Part shown: positions 40,748-53,746 of the stretch, piece after piece
Layout of the letters: every line of letters begins with the position of its first letter
How positions within the stretch are numbered: position 1 is the stretch's first letter
Assembly (NCBI GenBank): GCA_964247055.1
Contig: OZ176053.1
Span: 3,596,001-3,660,000 of the forward strand
DNA from: Paragordius varius
Lineage: Eukaryota; Nematomorpha
Length of the DNA stretch: 64,000 nucleotides
Direction of reading: 5' to 3'
Made by a program: the position numbers and the translations under genes
Notes under the pieces: generated by a model
The model's input: the letters and a program-made list of their open reading frames with translations, nothing else
Told to the model about the DNA's origin: nothing
The model's database searches: none

Positions 40748-41325
40748 ATATATATACCACATACCTTTGAACACTCTATTATCTCCGAACAATTCAAATT
40801 TACCCTCAAAATAAGTTGTATTTTTGGATATCAAAAATTATTTATATTTTTTAATTTTTAAAAAATGAAATTTTATTTAAAATTAACATAATACCGATAA
40901 AAATGGCATGCATAAAAAAGTTTTTTATATCAATAATATGATAGATTGTCTAAAAACATATATACACTTTAAATCACCCTTGAACAATTTAAATTCACCC
41001 TAAAATAAATTATGTGTTTTTTAAGATAAAAAATTACCTATATTTTTAAAAATTGAAATTTTGTTTAAGATTAAAATAATTCTGAATAAAAATTAAGCCA
41101 TAGAATATTTTGTCTTAATGATGAGTTATATTAGTCCGAAAACGTGATTTTGAATTGTTCCAGTGTGATGAGTTCAAGGGTGAATTTGAATCGTAAATGA
41201 TTTATATTTATTATTAGGGGTAACTAAAAAATTCAAAAGTGAATTAAAAATGTTCAGGGTGAAATTTGAAATGTTTAAGTATGGTTTTAAGGCGTTAAAA
41301 TTTTTGGTTGTAAATGTTATATATA
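40748..41325. repeat. Two adjacent family B MITE copies, degraded
   Basis: A first left half at about 40750-40950 and a second, fuller copy at about 40970-41325, with CACCC units on the left and GGGTGAATTTGAA-type units on the right; the shared interior GATGAGTTATATTAGTCCGA is visible. Confidence 0.65.
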
Positions 41326-41584
41326 TAAAACCTTAAAAAATAATTACCGTAGATTAAGTTTTTTTGAAATCCACCAAAAATTTTAAGTGTTATTTAAGAA
41401 TGTAATTAATTATATTGTAAATAAACTAATTTATATATTAATATATAGATTTTCTAAATTATTATATTTCTTATATTGGCCTTTTTATTTTATAGAAAAG
41501 ATGGTTACAAAAACGTTTCAGAAGCTATTGGATCGGATGTTAAATTAATAAATGTTGTAAATAAATAAATATAAAATCCATATA

Positions 41585-42486
41585 CACTTTTAACATATCA
41601 TCTACCATTTTTTCATTATATTCAGCTATAAGAATGAATTTATCAAATATTCGATTAATACAAGTAATCTTTGTCAAACAAAAATAAAATTAAAATATAA
41701 ACTAAAAATTAAAGTATAAATTAAAAATATTAAATGTGAAATGAAACTAAAAAACATGTGTTTAATGTTAAGAAAAAAACATAAATTGTTAAGATCTTTC
41801 TTTCTGTTCATTAAATTTTGTTTTTTGTTTATATAAATACTATCCAATATTCTTTTGGTCTTATTTTCTTCTTTATTAACAACTTCGGCATCCCAGGTTA
41901 TTTTATGTTTGCATTACTAGATATGCCAAAGCCGAATCATTAGTTTCATTCTTGTTAACTGCCAATCCTAACATCTAGACCTCACTTACATTGTTGCAGT
42001 CTTGACATTTAATTTTATATGTCACACATTGAGAACTAGGATTTTTTTATGTGAATTTAATAATTTATAGATATTATTCAATGGTTTATATATTATTTTA
42101 TTTTACCTTGTGTATTTCTTTGATTTTGTGACTTAAAGATTCATAGAATGGTATTACAAATCCCATTTTATGATATTATTATTACTCTAAATTTTTTTAG
42201 GTTTTGAGTTTAATATTTTGATTACAATTTGTGGGTAATTTTGTTCCAATAATTTTTTTACTATTTCTGATGTTTGTGAGAATTTTTTCGCTATACTAGT
42301 AGGATTTAGTACTGTTCGACGTAGTAAACTATGCACAAGAGAGTAACAATTATCCGAGGGGTGTGAATTATAGTTTAAATTCATATCTGATTGGTAATAC
42401 ACTTCAGTTGAATATTTTGTTTTTTTATTAATACATCCAAAAATGTAATCACATTGTTTTTTTATTAAATAAACCTTAATAGGCAA
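41585..42486 (-). mobile_element. Penelope-like retroelement, 3' fragment (degraded)
   Basis: On the minus strand the sequence reads as the end of a Penelope-type reverse transcriptase followed by a GIY-YIG endonuclease region with its Cys-rich linker (SSQCVTYKIKCQDC), then the terminal sequence also found at 39.5 and 43.6 kb. Heavily decayed and not functional. Confidence 0.6.
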
Positions 42487-42544
42487 TTAAACGTTTATAG
42501 TAGTTGTTTTATATTTTTCTCGCCATCAATGATATTAACAAAAA

Positions 42545-43640
42545 ATTGGAGTATTTATGGAATTCCCCTTTTCAAGTATAATAACGGAAATTGCTCGATA
42601 TGTTGGAACCAGAATATTCCAAAGACAAAAAGAACCTTACTTTTATTACAGATATGGAGATGATATAATCTGCATTGATAGCGAGAAAAATATAAAACAA
42701 CTACCAAAATAACGTTTAATTGCACAAGTCCACTAAGGTTCACTTTGGGAAAAACAATAAAATTACATTTTTGGATGTATTAATACAAAAAAACATTAAC
42801 AAATTATCCGCTGGGTCTATTACAAATCAGATATAAATATATTAAACTATAATCACAGCCCCGGATAATTGTTTTAACTCCTGGTACATAATTTTCTACG
42901 TCTAACATTACTATTCCTAACAGTATAGAGAAAAAAACCTCACAAACATCAGAAATAGTAAAAAAAATATTAGAATTATCCACAAATTTTAATCATTAAT
43001 GCCATCAACAAAATTATAAACTCAAAATATAAAAAAATCACAATAATAATGATAACATAAAATGACGATTGTAATACCATTCTATGGACCTTTGAATCAC
43101 AAAATCAAAGATATACTTAAGGCAAAATATAATATAAAAACCATTAAATAATAACAATAAATTATTAAATCACATTAAAAATTCTAGTTCTCAATGTGTG
43201 ATGCAAAAAAATAAATATAGTGACTGCGACAATTTATACATAAGACAAACTAAAAGATGTTAGATGTTCAGAGAAAGAACATAATACGGCAGTTAACAAG
43301 AATAAAACAAATGATTTGGCTTTGGAATATAATGCCTTTAGATGTAAACATAAAATAAACTGGGATGCCGAAGTTGTTGATAAAGCGAAAATAGGTCTAA
43401 AAGAATATTAAAGGAAAGTTTTTAAATAAACAAAAAACATAATTTAATGAACAGACAGAAAGATACTAACAATATAAATCGCATTACACTTTTTTTAACA
43501 TTGCGCACATTTTTAATTTATACCCATTACAATATCATCTTTAATTTATATTTATTTACGTTTGACCAAGCTTACTTGGAAAAATCGAAAATTCACTTTA
43601 ATAAATTCTTTCAATTATAGTTGAATTATATTCCCAATAT
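42545..43640 (+). mobile_element. Penelope-like retroelement, 3' fragment (degraded), opposite orientation
   Basis: Reads YYRYGDDIICIDSEKNIKQL (reverse-transcriptase catalytic block) and later CDNLYIRQTKR (GIY-YIG endonuclease block), then the shared terminal sequence. It is arranged head to head with the copy at 41585-42486. Broken in several places. Confidence 0.65.
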
Positions 43641-43770
43641 CAACACAAAACTTTGGCGTATTTTATAAAGTAAATTAGTTTTTTCTTCAAATTTGACCAC
43701 ATCAATAATCAAAAATCGCATACCTATCTCCATTGGCAAAGCTCTTTCTTGTTTAGCAATGAGAGTGTGT

Positions 43771-44155
43771 TTAACACTTTGATTCAAATTGGGGTATCTA
43801 AATACCCCAGGCTAAATTTAAGTTGAGATTTCTACAAAACTACTAAAAGAAACGGTCTTTATTTAAATTTATACTTCTATCCCAATAAAAATATAAATAT
43901 GTCAAATTATCTAAATAAAATTTTGTTTTGAAAAAAAAGTTCCATGTCAAACTACTTGGACGCCATTTTTATTTTACAAAATTTTTGCAAAATATCGTCT
44001 TCATTTAATTTTAAGGGTAAAATTTAATCTATTTTTTTATTTAAATTACTTCTAACATTGATAGAAATAGAAAAATAGGTTTATTTTGTATTATATTTTA
44101 ATTTTACCACTGCACACATGTCAGGTTGACCAAATTTTTACCTTTTGGTTTCATT
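43771..44155. repeat. TTAA-flanked MITE, one end only
   Basis: TTAA-CACTTTGATTCAAATTGGGG at the left with the same roughly 30-bp internal deletion as the right end of the 30151 copy. The interior matches that copy in inverted orientation up to about 44155, where LINE sequence begins abruptly. Confidence 0.65.
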
Positions 44156-46150
44156 AAAACAACTTTTTATCAAACCGCTATTAAAGACAAAAACGGCAAA
44201 TTACTCGTTGAGGAAGTGAAAATTTTTGAAGAGATGCAAAGAATATTTCCAGGACCTAGAATTGGGCGTCAGTGAAACGATTTACCCGAAACACCAGATT
44301 ATATATCGTTGCAGATTGAAAGTGTAACAAACGAAGAAGTTCAGGTTGGTTTAGAAATGTCTATAAATAAGGCTGCAGGCCCAGACGATTATAACATAAA
44401 CTGTTGGAAAATAATGTCAGAGAAAGGTATTGAATTTTTAACGGATATTTTTAATAATGTAGTTACTACAGATATGATACCAACATGGAAGGAGAGCTTC
44501 ACTGTTCTTATTTTCAATGGTAAAGGAGATATTAATGACTGTAATAAATACAGAGGTACAAGATCGATGTCGCATACAATGAAGTTATTTGGATTACTAG
44601 AGAAACGAATGAGAAAAATAAATTGTATAGAGCAGGGATTCTTAAACTTTAGTAATTTCCGACCCCATTTATCATTGCAAGTTTCTTAACGACCCCAATA
44701 AATATATATGAAAAATAAATTAATATATTTATTAGGTAGCAATATACATATGCATATGTAAGTATATAAATTAATTCGTTTTGAAACATAAAAATCTAAA
44801 ATTGGAATTTGCGCAAAATGTTATAGAAATGTTTTTTATATAGTTTATAAAAAACATAAGTGGATTATGAACGTCTTAATTCTGATATATTTATCTACGA
44901 TATATAATTTTACAAGTTAAAAAACATTTTTTGTCAATTGGTATTTCAATCACTCGCGACCCCATCCAAATATGGTCGCGACCCATAGTTTAAGAAGCTC
45001 TGGTATAGAGGGTAGTCAATTTGGTTTTATTCTAGAAAGTCCACTATTGGTCCGATTCAGTAAGAAGGCTAATTGAAAAGCATATAGAAATGAAAAAGAA
45101 GTTGCATGGTATTTTAATCAATATTGAAAAGGCGTTTGACAGAATACCACGGAGTACAATATGGTGCAGTTTAAAACGAAAAACTGTTCCTGAGAGTTAC
45201 ATAAAAATTCTAAAAGCATGTACGGCTCTCACCATATTATAATTAAAACACATCAGGAAGTGTCAAATCATATTGAAATAAATTAAGGCGTCTATCAGGG
45301 GTCAGCAATCAGTCCGTTACTATTTAGAATATGCACGGAAGAAATTTCAAAAAATGTGGGGCAACATGGTGGCTGGTATTTTATTTATGCAGACAACCTA
45401 GTAGTGCTGTCAGACGAGTTGCATGAATTGAAAGAATTGGTGGGTAAATGGATTGATGTGTTAGGACGATGCGGTTTAAATGTTAATAAAAAGAAAACTT
45501 AACTTATAAATTTCGGTCTGAAAAAACAAGAAATGAAATTAGAAGAAGGATGGGTAATAGAAGGTCACGGGGAATGCAAATATTTGGGAGAGATTTTAGT
45601 AGCAGATGGTTTTTAACGCATGATATAAATCCAAGAATTTGAAATAGTTGGGCAAATATAAAAAGATCTCAAATGTTTTGTGCGATAAAAATATTGACCT
45701 AAAAGTCAATGGTTAGATTTACAGTGATGTTCAGCCAACAATGATCAACTCACAAACATGGGTAATAAAGAAATCAGAAAAGAGACACTTTGAGGTTACT
45801 GAAATGATAATGCTTAGATTGATTCGCGGTGTAACTAGGAATGACAAGGTGAAGAAAATTTACATAAGAGGAAGTACGGAAATCAAACCGGTAACGCAAA
45901 AGATGATTTACGTCTTGGATGGTTTGGACATGTAGAAAGAAGAGATAATAACTACACTGGTAAAAAGATTGATGATATATTGGGAAAGGTAAGAGGGCGC
46001 CCTAAAACGCGATGGATAGATACAGTTAAGAGGGACATGGTAAAACTGAACCTAAAACGTGAGGACGCCATAGACAGGGTTTTATGAAATAGTTAACGGA
46101 TATGACCACTCGAAAGTGGGATATCATATAATGTAATTATTATTATATTA
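44156..46150 (+). mobile_element. Non-LTR retrotransposon (LINE), RTE/BovB-like, 5'-truncated and decayed
   Basis: Reverse-transcriptase blocks in order: NKAAGPDDYNINCWK, NDCNKYRGTRSMSHTMKL (44309-44632 frame), EKAFDRIPRSTIWCSLKRKT, GVYQGSAISPLLF, and the active-site region YFIYADNLVVLSDELHELKE, so the first catalytic Asp is kept and the YADD box reads YADN. A C-terminal segment follows: KRHFEVTEMIMLRLIRGVTR and GRPKTRWIDTVKRDM. Stops and frame changes split it. The 3' end runs into an ATT-rich tail (about 46130-46150), usual for this group. A hAT MITE is inserted at 44633-45002. The endonuclease domain is absent. Confidence 0.8.
44633..45002. mobile_element. hAT-type MITE inserted in the LINE
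   Basis: CAGGGATTCTTAAACT at the left, AGTTTAAGAAGCTCTG at the right, flanked by a perfect 8-bp duplication GTATAGAG (44625-44632 and 45003-45010). Same family as the element at 1715-4024. Removing it joins the two parts of the LINE, so the LINE is older. Confidence 0.92.
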
Positions 46151-47744
46151 TTAACGACAAACTTGAAAAGTTTAAGGACACTCTTGAAATGTTCAAGGAC
46201 CAACTTAAATGTTTAATTTCTTATTCCAATTCAGTGGTCTACCGAGAGGGGTGTAAACAGTCTTGGCACCATAAAATAATAATGAGAAGCAAGAATTCTA
46301 TCTTTGCGCATTCATTACCGCATAAACTTATTTTTTTTTATTTAAAAATATATATTTTCACACAAAATATTTTTAAAAATATACTCTAAGAAATTTAATT
46401 TTTAGCATAATTTTCTTGATGCCTATTTTCATTTTGGAGCATTCATAAAATTTATAAATAATTGTTATTAAAACCTTTTCTACATAATTGGATGTCGCTT
46501 TAAACTTTTATCAACCCAAAATTTCGATGTCAGTTGATCACAGCCAATTCTAAATTAAAACGTATGTTTTTAAAAAAATTATATGTTTCATTAATAAATC
46601 TTTATAAAAAATAGATAAGCCCCCAATTATGTGAAAAATATGTTTTAAAATATTTAATGTTTCAATCATAAATGCTATTATATAGGCTTCACTCTTGGCA
46701 AAAAAATAATTTTTCAGGCAAAATATGTTTTTTCTAAGAAATTTAATATAATCTAACATATATCAGAAATATTTATCGCCTATTTCCGGCTTTTTACGTT
46801 TATAAAAACATTATCTCATCAATGGATCTATTAAATGAGTTAGTTTCGGTGCTCAAAAGAACAAAGTTTGGTTTTTTAAATGTAAAATAGGATATATATT
46901 ATCAAATTGGGTTGATAATTTTGGCTTTAATCAAAAAAATAATCAAACATTAAAAGTCGTTAAATTTTCTATTTTTAATTTTGAGCATTATCTAAGTCTT
47001 AATTTTCTTAAATATCTCTTTAGCTCCAAAAGTAAGGTCGCCAGAATGATATATACCCAGAATCCATATATTTAAACAGGTGTCCATATATTAATAAAAA
47101 AATTTTTATCCTTCCTTTTACTGCACATTGTTTCTATATACAGTGTGCGATAAATTTGAAAGTCAAAAATATGGATAAAATATATATTTTAGGGCCCTTA
47201 AAATGGATGTTAGTGTTATTTTATGGAGTCGATGACTATCAACTCAAAAAAGGTTTAGGCAAGAAACGAAAAAAGTTATTTAAAAATATAATTATATATT
47301 AATATAATTAGAAAGTTTAGGGTCTCTTGTTTAAAATATAAATTTTAAAATGTGTTTGATGAGTTATTTCAAATCGATTAATATATGCACATCTTTCAAC
47401 CTAAATAAATATCGCGTGCAAAATATGATATGGTATACTTTAAAAAACCATTTAATAAAATCAGCGTACTATTGAAACAAAAATATTCTATTAGATTTTG
47501 ACTATTTTCTATTTATACAAAACAAATAATTTCTAGAAAGTTTAAAAAATAACTAATAATAAGAAAATTCACAGTTATTTATTAACAAACCTTTCGTCCA
47601 TATTTTTATCAATATAACTACAATAAAAAATGGTATATAAATTATTGGTTTTTTTCCAAGGTTGAAAAATAAGTATATTTTAATATTTAAAAAATTAATA
47701 ATTTAGACTCTTTTTATGTTCGAAAAATACGGTTATTGAATTAA
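46151..47744. other. Repeat-derived intergenic DNA, no gene
   Basis: At 46155-46215 there are AAGGACCAACTTAAATG-like units related to those near 1600 and 4350. At 47141 a Tc1/mariner-like end (TATA-CAGTGTGCGATAAATTTG) is visible without a partner. Open frames here look accidental. Confidence 0.4.
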
Positions 47745-48640
47745 TTAACACTTGGATACAACTAGGGTTTTGCTGACCAAGTCATGACCTGGTCAATTGA
47801 CCGGGTCTGACCAGGTCAGTGACTATTTATTTTTTGACCATGGTCATTTAAAAAAACAGCTGTTTTTTAAAAAATTGCTGGTAAATTTTTTTTAGAAGAG
47901 AGATGGTAATATTTTATTGTTTTTTAATATACTTTTTAAAAATTATAAATTAAATATTTAAATATGCTCATTTAACAATATAAGGTTGTTAAACATGCAT
48001 CCTTATAACATTAGCATTTAGCAGAAAAACAAACCAATCAACATTTTGCAAAATATGCGATTATTCTATATATATATGAACCAATAAAATGAAAAACATT
48101 TTATAATTGGATATTTTAATGATGAAAGAAATTGTAAAACAAACTAGGTAAAATTTTATTTGAAATATCCAGTAAAAGCTATGAATTTCAAGATTTAAAA
48201 GGCCACAAGAATGTGGCAAATATTTTAAAACAAAACTCTTTTCATTAAAAATATTGTAATAATTATAAAAAATATATAATAACTTTTAAGAAAAAACATG
48301 ACATTATTAGTGAAACGCAAGTGTCGTTCGAACATTATTTTCACAAACCAATATTGCATGGTATTTACTTAGGTAAAGTGGTCATCGGACTTTTTTGAAA
48401 AAGCATTCAAATGCACAATCCTAGATACAACACATTTATTTTAGTCCTTTGATTCAAATTGGGGTAGTTAAACACCCCAAGCTTGTTTAAAATTAAATTC
48501 TTTAAAAATATGAAAGGAATCGAGACCATGGCAAAATTTTGCACTATGTAACATTAATAAACATATATAAAAAAATTTATTCAAAAATATATGATATTAC
48601 TATTTTAATGGTTAATTTTAAATGAAAAATATATAATAAA
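47745..48640. repeat. TTAA-flanked MITE interrupted by a hAT MITE
   Basis: TTAA-CACTTGGATACAAC (47745-47762) is followed by the hAT element, then GATACAACACATTTATTTTA continues the same MITE up to about 48640, where its second half is lost. Confidence 0.85.
47763..48423. mobile_element. hAT-type MITE (TAGGGTTGTGC family), copy 1
   Basis: TAGGGTTTTGCTGACC at the left and AATGCACAATCCTA at the right, flanked by a perfect 8-bp duplication GATACAAC. Rich in GACCAGGTC/GACCTGGTC-like short palindromes at the left end and CCATGGTC motifs. 661 bp, no coding potential seen. Confidence 0.92.
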
Positions 48641-49241
48641 GTATAAATAATATAATAGCATATATGCAATCACCCTTTTACGCAAGCTTTCAAAGCATAA
48701 AGACCGACTTGAAGTTTTGAAGGACCAACAAGTGTGTATGGTCACTGAAAAGCAAATGGTACATAATTATAAGCATATTGGATACTTTGGTACTCATGAG
48801 CGGATGTATTATTTGAATTTTTTCAGTCATAAAAAACCATTTCTTAATTTGAAAAAAGTTTTCCTGGTATATTAATTTTTATTATTATTTGACACTTCAT
48901 ATTTAAAAATATCCGATACCTCTACAATAGTTACTAAATACTAACCAAATATGCTTGCTTGACTTTTATGTACTTCAGAGCTGTCCTTTAAATTCTGTAT
49001 ATTATAATATTTTTACCACTTTAAAGGTTATAAATCTATTAATTTTTAAATATTTCTCGAATCGCCCTGGAGAATATAAAATTAATGTAAAGAATTTTTT
49101 TTTAAAAGATATGTGTTATGTCTTGGGTTTATTTCCTGTGATAGGCGTTACTAAAGTTTATGGCACAATTATCATTTCTTGATATAAAAAATATTATTAA
49201 TTATTTTTGAGATATTTTCTTTTTTATGTAAACGACAAAAC

Positions 49242-49490
49242 CAGTGGTTCCAACAGGGGGCGCGAAAAATTCGAATTAAAAAATTAAACCAGAAACAAAT
49301 TTAACGATTTCAGGTGAAAATTATCAACATATATCACCGATAAAAAATATTTCAAAAATTTCAAATACAAGGATCTCATTGATTGTGGTTTTTAAAATAT
49401 AATAAATATAACATTTTTATCTTGGATTTTTTTGAGAGGGGGCGCAAGAATTTTTATCAAGCGTGAACAAAAAAAGGTTGGGAACCACTG
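49242..49490. mobile_element. hAT-type MITE (CAGTGGTTCC family)
   Basis: CAGTGGTTCCAACAGGGGGC at the left; GGTTGGGAACCACTG at the right, with GGGGGCGC blocks inside both ends. Flanks GACAAAAC and ATCTACAC agree at four of eight bases, so the target duplication is decayed. 249 bp. Confidence 0.8.
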
Positions 49491-49920
49491 ATCTACACTG
49501 TTAGTGTCTAGGGGTGGGCTAATGTCAATAACAAAAATCTACGCAGAAAATAAGATTATAAAATACAATATTCGTTCAAAGGAAGTAAATTAAAAATCTA
49601 GAGTGATAAGCCAACACCTATACTAAAGCAAAAAATCCAATTATACCTAATCAATAACGCCAGAAATTAAATTACAATTTATTTTAAAAAGCAACTCTTG
49701 TCACATGAGGATAAAAAATGAAGGCTTTCAAATAGAGATTTATGTTGCGATTAAAGTTTGTGCTAGAAAAGTTACTTATTTTTATTTAAGAGATGTAATA
49801 AATCAAATTACACATAATAGAATGGATATAAGCTAGTTATAATGCAAGCTAAAAACATTAAAAGGTGGAAAAGGTGCGATTTGTTTGGGAAACAGTTTAT
49901 AAAAATATGAGATATATACA

Positions 49921-50487
49921 TAGGGTTGTGCATTTGACTGCTTTTTCAAAAAGGTCCGGTCAGACCCAGTCAGACCATGGTCATGACCACTTTTTACTTA
50001 AGTAAGTATCAAGAGATAATTGTTTTCAAATGAATTTTGCCACATTTTTGTGGCCTTCTAAATCTTCAAATACATAGCTTTTAATACTGATTTCAAATAA
50101 AATTTTCCTAGTTTTACATCTTTATCATTAAAATATCCAATTATAGGATGTTTTTCATTTTGTTAGTTGACTTATATGGGATAATTACATATTTTGCAAA
50201 GTGCTTGATTGTTGTTTTTCGAAATAACTGGATATGCATAAATGCTTGTTGTAAGGAGACATGTTTAACAAATTTTAATATATTGTCAAATAAGCATATT
50301 TAAATATTTAATTTTTATTTTTTTAAATATATATTAAAAAAAATAAAATCTAACAATCTCTATCCCAAAAACTAACATTTTTTCAAAAACAAATGTTTTT
50401 AAATGACCATGGTCAAAAAATAAATATCACTGACCAAGTCATGACCCGTTCAATTGACCGGGCCATGATTTGGTCGGCACAACCCTA
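49921..50487. mobile_element. hAT-type MITE (TAGGGTTGTGC family), copy 2
   Basis: TAGGGTTGTGC at the left and GCACAACCCTA at the right (perfect 11-bp inverted ends), flanked by a perfect 8-bp duplication TATATACA. It is the reverse complement of the 47763-48423 copy along its whole length, 567 bp. Confidence 0.94.
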
Positions 50488-50495
50488 TATATACA

Positions 50496-51597
50496 TCTTT
50501 GATTTCAATTTTCATGTCATTATGTGTATCCAGATGACATCAAGTTGTTCATAAGTTGTATCACATGCGAACTTTTAGAAAGGATTAATGCATTTACTAT
50601 AAATGTAATCCATTTCTACCTATCGCTACCGTTCAATGCTTGAAACGATAGACCAGTAAACAGATATAACTTTATTTTCCATCCATTGTTTCTAAAATAC
50701 TCAATTTTAAAGTAGGAAAAATTGTGAATGCAAGCATTATCATTTTAATAATACGAAGGAATTAAAAAATACATTTGATGCATGGATTTTTATAAAAATG
50801 GAACATTTTTTATGTTTATAATGGGGTATTATATGTAAAATTGTGAATGCACGCACGCATTATCATTTTAATAATACGAAAAAGTTAAAAAATGTGTTTG
50901 ATGCAATCTTGCATTTTTTTAATAAAAATTGAACATTTTTAATGTTTATAATGTGGGCATTTAGTACAAGCTTAAATTTATAAATAAAAAATTAAAATTA
51001 CTGTTTCCGTGATATTAAAAAAGCCTATATTGTGTTGCGTGTTGGTGCTGACCATTAAATTAAATTTGAAACACATGTCAGAAAATGTACGTATGATGTA
51101 AGCGGTATGATTTATTTTTTGAAAATAAAATGTAAATTTACAGGAATGCTTCTCATTAATTATTTATAGATATATATATATATGTATACAGTCAATACCA
51201 AACATATTTTTGTAATTTCACTTTGGATATTTCATTCGTAAGTAAGTGAAGAACTTGCGCTAAAAACTTTGAGATGGCCGGATTAAGCGGAGTTATTATG
51301 AGATCATTCATACTATGGACAATTATTCCATTAGCATTGATTGCGGGTAACATTTACATCTATCTAAGTATAAATTCAAAAAAACCACTTTATATAAATT
51401 AAATTGGATAATAAAAAACAATATGATTTATTGGGGTATTTATGCTAGATATGTAATAATTTAATTTAAATGAAAAGTACCAGCTCAGTACAGACTGTGA
51501 ATATTAATCTGCAAAAACAAAATGTTTTATGAATAAGTAATTTGATAGTTTTATGAATTGTGTCGTCTTATGGAAATTGATATGAAATTGTTTCATA
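50496..51597. other. Intergenic, short tandem duplication
   Basis: Two adjacent degenerate copies of a segment of about 120 bp (AAAATTGTGAATGCAAGCAT... around 50718 and AAATTGTGAATGCACGCACG around 50838), each ending in TTTTAATGTTTATAATG-like sequence. No gene seen. Confidence 0.5.
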
Positions 51598-51605
51598 GAT
51601 TAGAT

Positions 51606-51809
51606 GAGTGGTATTCAAACTGCGTGACACGGGCCGCATGCCGCCCTAGTGCTTTTTTGGACATGAATTATTTATTAATTATTTTGCTTTATTTATTTTG
51701 AGAATAAATATCTGCAAGTGTCAAATAGTATTGAAATTTTTATCCGTATTAAATGCGGCTCTTGAGACAATATTTTTTTACGGCCTTATTTTTTTGGTGA
51801 GTACCACTG
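51606..51809. mobile_element. hAT-type MITE (AGTGGTA family)
   Basis: GAGTGGTATTCAAACTGCG at the left, GAGTACCACTG at the right, flanked by a perfect 8-bp duplication GATTAGAT (51598-51605 and 51810-51817). 204 bp with GGCCGCATGCCGCCC near its left end. Confidence 0.88.
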
Positions 51810-51817
51810 GATTAGAT

Positions 51818-53746
51818 CATATTTAAATTCAAATAAAATTATTTTTTATTAATTTTAGAATAAAGCCAAATTTATTGTTAAAAACTTTGTATAAATTAGT
51901 TTCTTTTTACTTGGCATTTAATCAGGCAGTAAAATTTACGTTATGACATGTGCTTGACAAAATTATATAGAAAAATACTATTATTTATTGAGAATTAGGT
52001 TTTACTGAAATTAATTGCATATTTCAAAAGCGGGTTTTTGTTTACTCACCATGAAATTTCTAAAATTAGTTGTCACTATATGGAAACAAAACTTATCACA
52101 ACTTAGGAAATCTTACAAAACGTGCTATGCAAAAACCACATCCGGTATTAAATTACATAAGCCATTAATGATTTACCTCTGCATTTCGCTTCTCTTGCAT
52201 CCATAATTTCACGTGAAAAGATTTTCCATGTCAGTGATGAATAATTTATGTTCTAGCCTCAAATGGGGAAAAAACATTAAATCTCCAAAGATTTAAAGAT
52301 TTCGTTCGTGTAAGAGACACTGATCTAGCACACATATATGTATGAGTACACCGTTATGTACTGCATATTACTCATGATATAAAAACTATAAAAAACGCAT
52401 TAATTTTTTGATAGGTCTGCAATAGATTTGAATTATAGTATAGATCAATCTTTGGTGGCGATAGAATTTTTATAGATAAAAGTGTTTGAATTGATGATTC
52501 CATCATGGAATAAAACATATATTTACTACAGATGTTTGTACTACGAATTTAGATTGAGTGAGAATAATATGTTTTGTTGGAATGAACCGTAAATAAGATG
52601 ATTGGGTAATATGATAAAATAACCCAAAGGCGTGTCTGAGATGCCATATATTATCCATTATCTCTGTTATCGATGAAATATTTTATATTCGCTAAAAAAG
52701 AATAAATATATAGTAATGGAAAAGTGGAATATTATGTATGTTGCATATAACAATTATTATTGATTAAATATTTATTTTTATCTATTCGCATATATATTTT
52801 GTTGTATATATAGCTAAAAGCCTTTATAGATATGTGTGTGTAACCATTTTGTTTACATTGGAAATGTTTGCAATTACACATTTATTTCATACCCTAATTT
52901 TTCTTTATTTATTTATCTGATATATCTATCTATATCTGCTTTAATTTAAGTTATAACTATATAACAATTATCATATTCTGTAAATATTTTATCAGTAGTA
53001 TTCTAATCCTTAATACCTTTTATATTTTATAATATCATCTTGGGTATGACAACCCAACACTTAATCATACCATGATTGAATATATATCTTATTGTTAAAA
53101 ATAAAATTTACACACCCAAAATTATTATATTTAATAAATTTTTACCTCAGGCTATGTTCGCAATTTTTTAATGTTTTTTTCACTAAAAATCCGATCAGAT
53201 GATCAGTTATGACTGAACGATATAACGATATAGTTTTATATTTTGGTAAATATAACGTTGTCGTATTAACAATTTAACTTAATATTTTAATGTGACAAAT
53301 TGGTTATTTTTTGATTTTTTTTATATTTTCTAATTTTCGCATGAAGAATGGAATATCTTCTCTCATAAATTTGAAATATGAGATTGTGTATTTTTTCCCT
53401 GTTTCTTATATTAATGTAAGGAAAAAATACCAACATTTTATTGATTAATATTTTAGTGTTAATTATTTCAATAACGATTTGTTTAGTATATATGTATATA
53501 TCTAAATTATCATCATTAATCCGTTACAAAATCAAAAAATTATCTGGTGGCAATCCCGTGGAATTAAACTCTATCCTCTATCCTTTTGAAAAAATAATTT
53601 GGTGCTAAAAAATCAATTATAAAATATTCTAATCATTATACATGATTATACAATTAAAAAATTAATCTATATATTATATAATATATATATATCCATATTA
53701 TCCTTATTTGTCACCCAAAATTGTCGTAATAATAATAAACTATTAA
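51818..53746. other. PIEZO 5' flank, no gene seen
   Basis: AT-rich DNA. A 63-codon frame at 52015-52206 has no recognisable features. No promoter motif can be assigned by eye. Confidence 0.4.

Noticed and set aside
51274-51402. 42-codon hydrophobic frame starting MAGLSGVIMRSFILW
   Set aside because: It could be the first exon of a membrane protein (a donor-like GGTAAC follows), but no downstream exon was found and AT-rich DNA easily yields hydrophobic frames.
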